Both the position numbers and the translations under genes were made by a program. DNA of 64,000 nucleotides from assembly GCA_027946365.1 (NCBI GenBank), contig JAPEUQ010000013.1, forward strand, positions 434,001 to 498,000, written 5' to 3'. The DNA comes from Kalmusia sp. IMI 367209 (taxonomy: Eukaryota; Ascomycota; Dothideomycetes; Pleosporales; Didymosphaeriaceae). The stretch's first letter is position 1; each line of letters starts with the position of its first letter. Shown piece after piece: positions 56,716 through 64,000 of this stretch. The notes below the pieces were generated by a model. It saw nothing but the letters and a program-made list of their open reading frames with translations. It made no database searches and was not told where the DNA came from.

Positions 56716-58157
56716 CTATCCAGATGGATGATCACTAGCAGCAATGTTGCATTGATGCATAACCCTAGGCCCGTAAGATTTGGGGAATTCCGTCTATAAT
56801 TCCATTAGTGAAGTTGATATACGGGATGAAAAATCCGGTAGCTTACAATGCTATGCCACAACGCTCGATTATACCATAGAATGACATCCTGCTCCTCGTG
56901 AGGGTGAGCATAAATATTCTCCGGACTAATGGCCGGTCTCATGATCCTACAGATAAAAGTCAGCTTCATCAGAAAGATAGTAGTTTACATCATACTTCTG
57001 CATGAATGCGCGGACCTCAGTAAGGTCCTCAACAACCCTTTCCACTCCATCCGGGCTATCCTTCAGATACAGCTTAAAAGCTCCTTGACCGTGCACCTGC
57101 AGTGACTTCTCCCCTGTCTTAGGATTCGTCCACACCATAGGATAAATGCATACTTTATCCTGCGACCAAGGCGGTAGTTGATCTAGAGGTTTCTCTAGGC
57201 CCTCGGTTTCTAGAAGATGGCCTAATCTAGTGCTATGCGCGGTGGACATCCAAATAAAGGCATGTGGCGCGTATTCGATCTTACTGTGCATAACAAGCTT
57301 CTTGGTCTCTAGGTCAAGGAGTTCTAGGGCACGGGAGCCTGCTACCATTGCTGTTGCGCCCGGAGCGATGTTCATTTCCGTTCCTGTTCCGTCATCCCAT
57401 CGTACTGTGATGTCAGGACCTTTGGGGGTCCGCACAGCGAGGAGACAGCCCACCCGTGGGGGAGGGATATTGTACAGCGATGCGTCGAAGTGCCATTGAT
57501 AGAATCTACTGGCGCCGGCTTCACGCTCTTCTGGGGAGATGTGCGGTGGTAGGTGAAATTCTTCGTGGTCGATGCCTTGAACCTCGAAGCCGGAAGGGAA
57601 CTGGTAATGGTCCTCTGGTAGTGGGCCTCGTCCGAGGATATGGACTTGCGGCTGAACGGGGATGGCTGGTCTTTTTGGTAGACCGTATATCTTGACACCG
57701 TTGTGTTCTGTTAGAAAAGGGTCGGCTCCATGAGCAAACCCACCGGTTTTTTCGTCGGGGTCGAAGCTGATGAAGTGAGAATCGATCCAGTGTGAACTCG
57801 TTCCCCAATCGGCAGACTTACCATGCAGTGAGCTTGTATTGTTCTGAGAATTATTAGCAGAAGACTTGAGTGGAAACATCTGAGCTTACGTTGAGGAGCT
57901 AACATCTTGGGCTGCTCCTTGAAAACCAATAGCTTGTGTTTGTGCAAGGCATCCGATATGAAATCGAAGTCGGCATCTGTAAAATTGTTCAAATCGATAC
58001 CATAGATCTTTACGCCGAAATTGACTTTGCTTTCAGGACTGTGTTGGATCAGCTCAACGCGACCTGTAGATCTAGTGGCATGTGGAAGAGCGAATGTCGT
58101 CTTGGAGGCGACAAGTCGCAGATGAGGTTCATCAGTGAGTGTAGCGGTGATGACCAT
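56716..58157 (-). CDS. TauD/TfdA-type 2-oxoglutarate Fe(II) dioxygenase 2 (XanA-like)
   Basis: Exons 58157-57890, 57843-57822 (22 nt), 57766-56996, 56946-56847 and 56793-56716 give 412 residues. A frame ending at 56947 would cut off the C-terminal iron ligand. A phase-2 intron from GTATGA at 56995 restores MRPAISPENIY and the distal ligand His385 (RALWHSITEFP), then GPRVMHQCNIAASD with the 2-oxoglutarate Arg. The proximal ligands are His189 and Asp191 (QWHFDASLY). VRWDDGTGTEM and IEYAPHAFIWMSTAH follow family order. The HQCNIAASD ending is like that of fungal xanthine hydroxylases (XanA). It is divergent from an alpha/beta hydrolase with a CCTCGGCCGAGG palindrome between them. Confidence 0.9.
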
Positions 58158-58287
58158 CGTGGGCGCGTAAATTCTTGTTGTATTTCTCAACAGTGTGTAT
58201 TCAAGCGAGCCTGTCTTTCAATAGAGTCTCAAAAACCACAAGATTATAAAAGCTGCCTCGATGTGTGGTGTGTTCATGATGCCGAGA

Positions 58288-58299
58288 CCTCGGCCGAGG
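58288..58299. promoter_or_regulatory. CCTCGGCCGAGG perfect 12-bp palindrome
   Basis: A perfect inverted repeat in the 281-bp divergent promoter, 131 bp before the dioxygenase ATG and 140 bp before the hydrolase ATG. Close variants lie in two other promoters of the same region. It has the form of a zinc-cluster dimer site with CGG/CCG halves. Confidence 0.55.
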
Positions 58300-58438
58300 C
58301 ACTCGATGGTGTTCGGGTACGTCGACCGAGCCATATTCACGGGTAGTACCACAACACTCACAACATGCTAGTGGATTACCGCATGGAAAAAGAAAGCCTG
58401 CTTCCTTGAAGGTGGGAAAATAGCAAGATACATTCACC

Positions 58439-59412
58439 ATGTTAATGAAATCCTTCTCTTATACGACGCGAACAGGCGCAAAGCTGCAATACGAGCAGAC
58501 TGGTGATGAGAACGGACCTATCGTCATCTGTCTTCACGGCTTAGGTGGCTCAACAGAATCATACCAACCTCTTATACCGCATATACCGGCCGGATACCGA
58601 GTGGTTCTGATTGACTTTCCGGGGCACGGAAAGTCATCACTGTCAACGTCTAAGAAGCCCATAACTGTCAACGGACATGTCGCCGACGTGGACGACCTCA
58701 TCACACATGTACAAGGATCTTCTAACAATACGACGAAAGGAAAAGTAAGAAGTGGCGGTGTTTAGTTGATCATTGGGAATAATGGCTGACAGCGCGTGTA
58801 CAGGTCATCGTCTTCGGACACTCGCTTGGTGCTGCCGTCGCCATGCACTACGCAGCAAGACATCCCGACAACGTTGCCGGCCTCGCTATCATCAGTGGAA
58901 TCCAATCAGCATCGCATATCCCTGCGGTGAGACAGCGTATGTTAGATCTCGCCGTTAATACTAGGGAGAACGGAATAGCTTTTGCTGCCGACCTTGCAGC
59001 GAAGAGTAACTTTCCCGCCGACGAAGCGCGATTCGTAGAATCGACACTCCGACAGAAAGTTTTCAAGATTGTAGCGGGTTCTAATACCGAGGGATATGCA
59101 CAAACCTGCGAGGCCATTGCAAGTTTGGATCATAAGGACCCGGATTATTCTAGGATCAGTGCACCGACTGTTCTTATCGCCGGTGATCTTGATGTTATAA
59201 GTAAGCCCATATTCTCTGTAATGGCTTCGTCTCTGGTCGTGCTGACACGCTTGCTAGGTCCCGTTGCGAGGTCTCAAGCCCTCAATGAACTCGTTGGTGG
59301 GAAGTCTTGGGTGGAGGTTGTCCATAGTGGACACCAACCTATTCTTGAGGATACACTAACAGTAGTTGTCGCTGTCAGAAAATTGCTAGATGCTGTCCGT
59401 GACGCGAAGTGA
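58439..59412 (+). CDS. Alpha/beta hydrolase
   Basis: Exons 58439-58744, 58804-59200 and 59258-59412 give 285 residues. CLHGLGGSTESY is the oxyanion loop, IDFPGHGKSS follows strand 4, and FGHSLGAAVAM is the nucleophile elbow with Ser109. The acid is probably the second Asp in GDLDVIS and the base His is in VHSGHQP. The second intron has a length divisible by three, so its retention would also stay open, but splicing gives the usual DVISP...SQALNELV spacing. It resembles 3-oxoadipate enol-lactonase and related C-C or ester hydrolases (MhpC group). No signal peptide. It is divergent from dioxygenase 2 and probably co-regulated with it; the substrate is unknown. Confidence 0.9.
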
Positions 59413-59977
59413 TGACTCTACTACATGTACATGCACTGAATCGGGAGTCTACAAGTTATCTTTTGGGTTTCATTGTTGTCCTGCTCTTCTTTGAGCTGTT
59501 GAACCGCGCTTCGATCTTGCCTCTTCCGATAAAACTAAGTCTTCCTACTTTTTGAAAAATATGATGTAACTATGATTTAATGCGAGCGCATCATCTGCTT
59601 GTGACAATCCCCTTCATCTCGTAACAGTCACCAAAGCGGCCGCCTATAAGCTCTGGCGCACAGGTGATGTAGTTCCTCTGCATTGGATCAAAATCGCCGG
59701 GACAAGTTGCTTTTTGATAAGGTTGACTCTTGTGCAAAAGAGCGGATGCGTGGGACGAAGCTTTCAGTATCGTGGAGAAATAGAAAGGTTGTCGCCAATC
59801 GAAGGTCAGGGCAAAAGCTAAGAACCAATCATATGCGCGTCGTTATCACACATGGCCCGTGCCCAGATAGCATCCGGCTCTGTCCATCCTTACGTACAAG
59901 AGATCTGGAGCTCTTCGACGCCTGTATATTACCAGAACATTCCTTGGGTTGGCTGAAGTGGAATCAGAATTAGAGAC
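59413..59977. other. Intergenic, nothing recognised
   Basis: This 565-bp spacer upstream of the regulator holds a GCGGCCGC palindrome at about 59636-59643. The frame 59683-59973 has no domain. Confidence 0.5.
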
Positions 59978-62225
59978 ATGTCTGAAAACCTCGATGCGTC
60001 CAACACTGCTTCTTCTGGATACCACCGCAGTAAGACCGCTTGTCTAAACTGCACCCGCAGAAAGGTCAAATGTTCGAAAAATGTCCCATGCACCAATTGC
60101 CTCAGAAGGTCAGCTTAGTTGTCTTTGTCGAGTGATGAAGTTCTAACGGTCGCATAGAGGCGAACAAGATAGCTGCTCGCTTGAGCCAACATCATCGCTC
60201 TCGTCGTTCTCAAGTAATGTGAATCAATCCCGACACAATTCACTATCCGCAACTCACGAGGAGATCAATCGACTGCGACGAAAAGTTCTAGATCTGGAAG
60301 CCCAACTTGAGGGTGGTAGAAGCACCCCTAGAGGCAGGATGTCTCAGCCTTCTATAAGCAATACATGTCCGGAAACTTCACGCCCTCCTCGTGCTGACAC
60401 AGCAGAGCATGAAGAATCAGATAACACAGAAGATGACACGGAACGTCCAGTAGCAGAAAATGCAGCTGCCATCCTCGAATTCCTTGCGTGGGGAAAGCGA
60501 AAGAACCCAGATTACCAATCCGTTGTGTCACCACAAGCCGACGTTACTTGCGCCATAATTGAGCCAGGAGACATCTGTGACGTTCCAGATAGCCTTGAGG
60601 AGATGAGCAATACCGCAAATATTTTACAGCTACTCCTTCCTGATCCGAAGCAGGTATGGCAACTTGTAGACTATCACGAATCGTCACTTTTGTGGTACCA
60701 CAACTCATACCATGCTCCCACTTTCCGTCAGCAGCTTAAGATATTCCATAATAGATTCTCAGGGTGTATTGATGACTGCCACGAATCCAAGCAACGAGTA
60801 AACCTTCAATGGGTCGGCTTGCTCTTCAGCATTATGACAGGGAGCATGACGTGTGCGCCACCGTCACAGACGCAGGCTTGGGGTTTCAAGTCTTCCGAGC
60901 GAGCTTTATTGAGCAAGAAGTGGTTTTTCGCGGCTATATCCAGCCTGAACAAAGCTGACTACACCGCCAAGCAGTCCATACTGTCTGTCCAGGCTATTTC
61001 AACGTTAACAATAAGCGCCCATCTCCTCGGGAACTCAAACACTCATGCAATTCATCTTGCAGCCGCCATTCGGATCGCCCAAGGTCTTGGTCTCCAACGC
61101 CTAATTAACGATGTTGTGGACAATATCGTCGAGAAAGAAACTGGGTGTCGTGTATGGATCCAGCTCTGCACCCAGGACTGGTTCAGCACATCCTTCTATG
61201 AAACCTACCTAATAAACCCTCTCTACTCGCTTACCGACATTCCACTCAATTGCCATGATGACATGCGGTCCCTCCCAGATGACGTTCCTACCATCACCAG
61301 TTATGGTCGCTTTCTCCACCGCATAGCGTCCATCATGCCGCAACTGCAGGACGCACTCATGACCTGCAACACTTCCTACACGCGCTACGATCAAGTTTTA
61401 ATATGGGACAAACGTCTTCGCAACCTAGTGACAACCGAATGCCCGTCCTGTTTGTCAAATCGCCCCATCGAGTTCGACTGGCCAGAATACATACCCTGGG
61501 CACGGCGCGCACTTGCAATCTCCTCGTCGCACAAGATTATCATGATCCATCGGTCTTTCTTGTCCGAGAGCTTTGTCAACCCAGCGTTCTCTTTCACCCG
61601 CAGAACCTGCCTCGCAGCTTCCAAGACGATCATAAAGGAGTACAAAGCTGTACTGGAAGAAGACAGTCCTATCCTGTGGATTTATCAAGCTTTTTCCACA
61701 GCAGCGGCTATAATTCTAGTCCTTGACGTCCTCCACCGGAACCCGAGCTCCACTGAGTATGCCGAGCACAAGAGCCTCGTGGAAGATGTCGTTGGAATTC
61801 TTAGCGGCGCAGATAGCATGATCGCTATTCGTGGCACTAAGCTATTGTCTTCCCTCCTAGCTGAGATCAAGCGCGTACACGTCGAACAAGAAAGGCAGAC
61901 CTCCCGCACCGCAAGCGGGCAGAATGGATGGAAACGACGACGGTTGGGCTCCGCTCCTCAAGATGCACGAAACGGAGGAAAAAGTTTCAACGTCAGCGCT
62001 TTTGTGAAGGGGTTCTGCGACGAACGTAATGCCCCGGTACAACCGGCCTCACAGAGACGCGATTGGTTCACAGATGAAGAGCTGGACTTGGCTTCGAGTG
62101 CTAATATTGCCTCATCGGATGACTTCGCGCAGGATTTCTTCTTTCATCCACCGCCGGGGTTTGAAAGCGCGACCGATTTCGAGAACCTGTTATACCTTGC
62201 CAGTCACGATATAGCGCGCATGTAG
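59978..62225 (+). CDS. Zn(II)2Cys6 transcription factor, probable cluster regulator
   Basis: Exons 59978-60108 and 60158-62225 give 732 residues. The zinc cluster spans Cys22 to Cys50 (CLNC, KVKC, CTNC and Cys50, with an eight-residue last spacer) and is split by the intron. A coiled coil follows (EEINRLRRKVLDLEAQLEGG). The fungal-specific domain has FRQQLKIF, NLQWVGLLFSIM, LSVQAISTLTISAHLLG and HLAAAIRIAQGLGLQRL. The C-terminus is acidic and aromatic, as in activation regions. It stands next to the hydrolase and dioxygenases, and I infer that it controls them, possibly through the CCTCGGCCGAGG motifs. Confidence 0.92.
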
Positions 62226-62355
62226 GCTAATTATTTTAGTAATAAAAGGTCTCGATAGCAAGAGAAATGGTATCAATTAAAAAGAAAGCCGTAACCGAGG
62301 CGTAAGTCTATTCTGAATTTCGTGAGTCTTGTCTCCTTGCGTATTTCGTTCCTGG
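62226..62355. other. Short convergent spacer
   Basis: This 130-bp AT-rich spacer lies between the stops of the regulator and the membrane protein. Confidence 0.5.
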
Positions 62356-64000
62356 TCATCGCGACTCAAAACGTGCGGTCCCACCATTCCAACTATACGG
62401 ATTACTTAACGGCGTGACCGTTGTCTCCCTTACCAACGGCCATACCTCACGATCATCCTCAAAGAGTCGTATAGGCGGTATCTGTACCGAGTCGTTCCTC
62501 AGCGTGTTCGTCGAAGGCCGAGTATAACCGCTGCCTTTCGACACGGAATTTGAATGTGATCTCAGTGATCCGACGTCATCTAGTACAACCGTCTCCAGAT
62601 GCCTCTCTTCATCCTCGTCTGTGAATGTCATTGTCGGATGCCCTTTCTCTCCACCAATTTCCATGCCAAATGTCTGAGTACGCTTGGTGGTCGGTACAGC
62701 GCCTAGCCCAGCGTTCCACTGCCCCACGCCTGCGCCTTCGAATGCAAGACGCTGCAATTGCAATTTATCATCCAGCGCCCATCTCACTAACCTATAATTT
62801 TTGGCGGGTACGATGTTGGTGACGGTGTACTCTAGAATCATGTGTACTAGGATGATGAGGCCGCCAATCGTCAGAATAATGGCTACGCCGAGAGTGGAGA
62901 AGGAAGTGGCGTTTGAGCCGGCTGGTGCTTTAATTATTTGACTATTACAGAGTTGACGAGAGGGGCCATCATATGGTTTCGAGATATGAGTTCCATTAAA
63001 CACGTTTGAGGGTCCAGTGGCGTAGTCGACGAAGTATTTTTGGACTTTGCTGAGGCCGGTTGTAAACCAGTATTCGACCTATGCTTGTTAAGTAGATTAT
63101 CTTATGGTCCTTGTGGAGACGCACCTCTTTCTTCCATTGGTCTTTTGGCAAGGGGCCCGATAAGATACCTGAAACCACTTCTTGTGCTCGGAGCGCAGAG
63201 CTTCCTCTTCCCCCAATGCCTATACAGAGTTAATGCATTTTCTACTAGGTCTGCGCCCATTCGCTTACTCTGTGAGATGGTAGAAAGATAGAGTTCAAGT
63301 GACAGCGTCGACACAGTACCATATTGCATCGGGTTGTATTCCAGATCCTTTTGCGCCGAGATAACTGCTGGAGTATACGCATCTAATTTCGTACACTTGT
63401 TGTTCGACGGATTGCAGAACTGATGCTGGTCGATACACGCCAGAGGGTTGACAAAGAAATTCGATGTGTACAACGTCACATTCTGGCCGGCATCAATGAT
63501 AGAGAAAAGATCACCTGTTGCTAGGAAAATAGGGTCTTCCACCTTGCCGTAATAGCGAATATCGTTGGCCATGAGAAATATCAATGCTAGGTCTCCGTCA
63601 TCGCGACGCACGGCTTTATCGGGGAGCCAGAGGTTCTGAGAGCCGAAGCTATACTCGGAGGCCCTAGTCGTTGTGTTAGGAACCAATCCTACCGTTTACC
63701 GGATATACTTACGCTAGTTCGTAGCCTATTCCCATGGTAGCCTGCCGTCGATTGTAGGAAAAAGTAAAGTTATTCGCCGGGCTTCCGTCAATATGCACTG
63801 TTCGGCCAAAATTATAGAAGTCCAATACATCGCCATCCCGACCCCTAAAGTCGCCGATGGATGCATTCAATGCGTCCGTGTAATTGAATGAGGTAATGAA
63901 CCCGGTGTCTATGATCGGCGCACATGTTGTTTTTCTTCGATATAGGATGCGATCTTTTCGTTGAGTATTGATCCCAAGGTGATCATGCGATGATAAGTTA
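62356..64000 (-). CDS. Fungal membrane protein, paralogue of 39962-42549, 5' end outside the window
   Basis: Exons 64000 (open)-63713, 63663-63269, 63219-63125 and 63078-62356 give about 500 residues of the C-terminal part. Family motifs in order: RILYRRKTTC, an Asn-glycosylation-rich and Cys-containing luminal region (CNPSNNKCTKL), GPLPKDQWKKEVEYW, a membrane helix (LGVAIILTIGGLIILVHMI), and the juxtamembrane DDKLQLQRLAFEGAG followed by an acidic Ser-rich cytoplasmic tail. The first 230-250 residues, including the N-terminal helices, must lie beyond position 64000. The architecture is the same as the gene at 40-42.5 kb; similarity is clear in motifs but low overall. Function unknown. Confidence 0.75.

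Overview
The window is nuclear DNA of a filamentous ascomycete (Pezizomycotina; the gene families fit Dothideomycetes, but that rank is an inference). The evidence is short introns (mostly 45-90 nt, GT...AG, CTRAY-like branch sites), three Zn(II)2Cys6 regulators, fungal-type permeases and the long intergenic spacers. I rebuilt gene models by joining open frames at canonical splice sites. In every multi-exon model the joins keep the frame and restore recognisable family sequence. No rRNA, tRNA, CRISPR or bacterial-type feature was found.

Left part (1-9 kb): gene-poor. It holds one small three-exon orphan gene (2106-2672), a run of degenerate and perfect tandem repeats (3.6-3.9, 5.85-5.98 and 7.69-7.76 kb), and a duplicated pair of small orphan genes (6485-6977 and 7901-8457) that share both introns.

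9-32.7 kb: a divergent pair of an ACS-type MFS transporter and an FMN-dependent NtaA/SnaA/DszA-type monooxygenase; a secreted lysozyme-like plus LysM protein; an iron-type alcohol dehydrogenase divergent from an AlcR-like zinc-cluster regulator; a Yen1/GEN1-type Holliday junction nuclease; an NCS1 (uracil/allantoin-type) permease; and the large nucleolar protein Urb2/Npa2, which shares a 249-bp promoter region with MIC10 (32.9 kb).

33-48 kb: a conserved zinc-finger-like protein interrupted by an in-frame TGA, a secreted PAN/Apple-like protein, a SET-domain protein, a seven-exon membrane protein of a fungal family that recurs at the right edge of the window, an MDR oxidoreductase and a zinc-cluster regulator.

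48.8-62.2 kb: a co-localised set that looks like a catabolic cluster. It has an NCS1 permease, a decayed isopenicillin-N-synthase-like 2-oxoglutarate oxygenase, a secreted M43 metalloprotease, two TauD/TfdA-type 2-oxoglutarate dioxygenases (XanA-like in their motifs), an alpha/beta hydrolase and a zinc-cluster regulator. A 10-12 bp palindrome, CCTCGGCCGAGG or a close variant, lies in three of its promoters. I infer, without proof, that these genes take up and oxidise a purine-like or other small nitrogenous substrate under the linked regulator. The right edge (62.4-64 kb) holds the 5'-truncated second copy of the membrane protein family.
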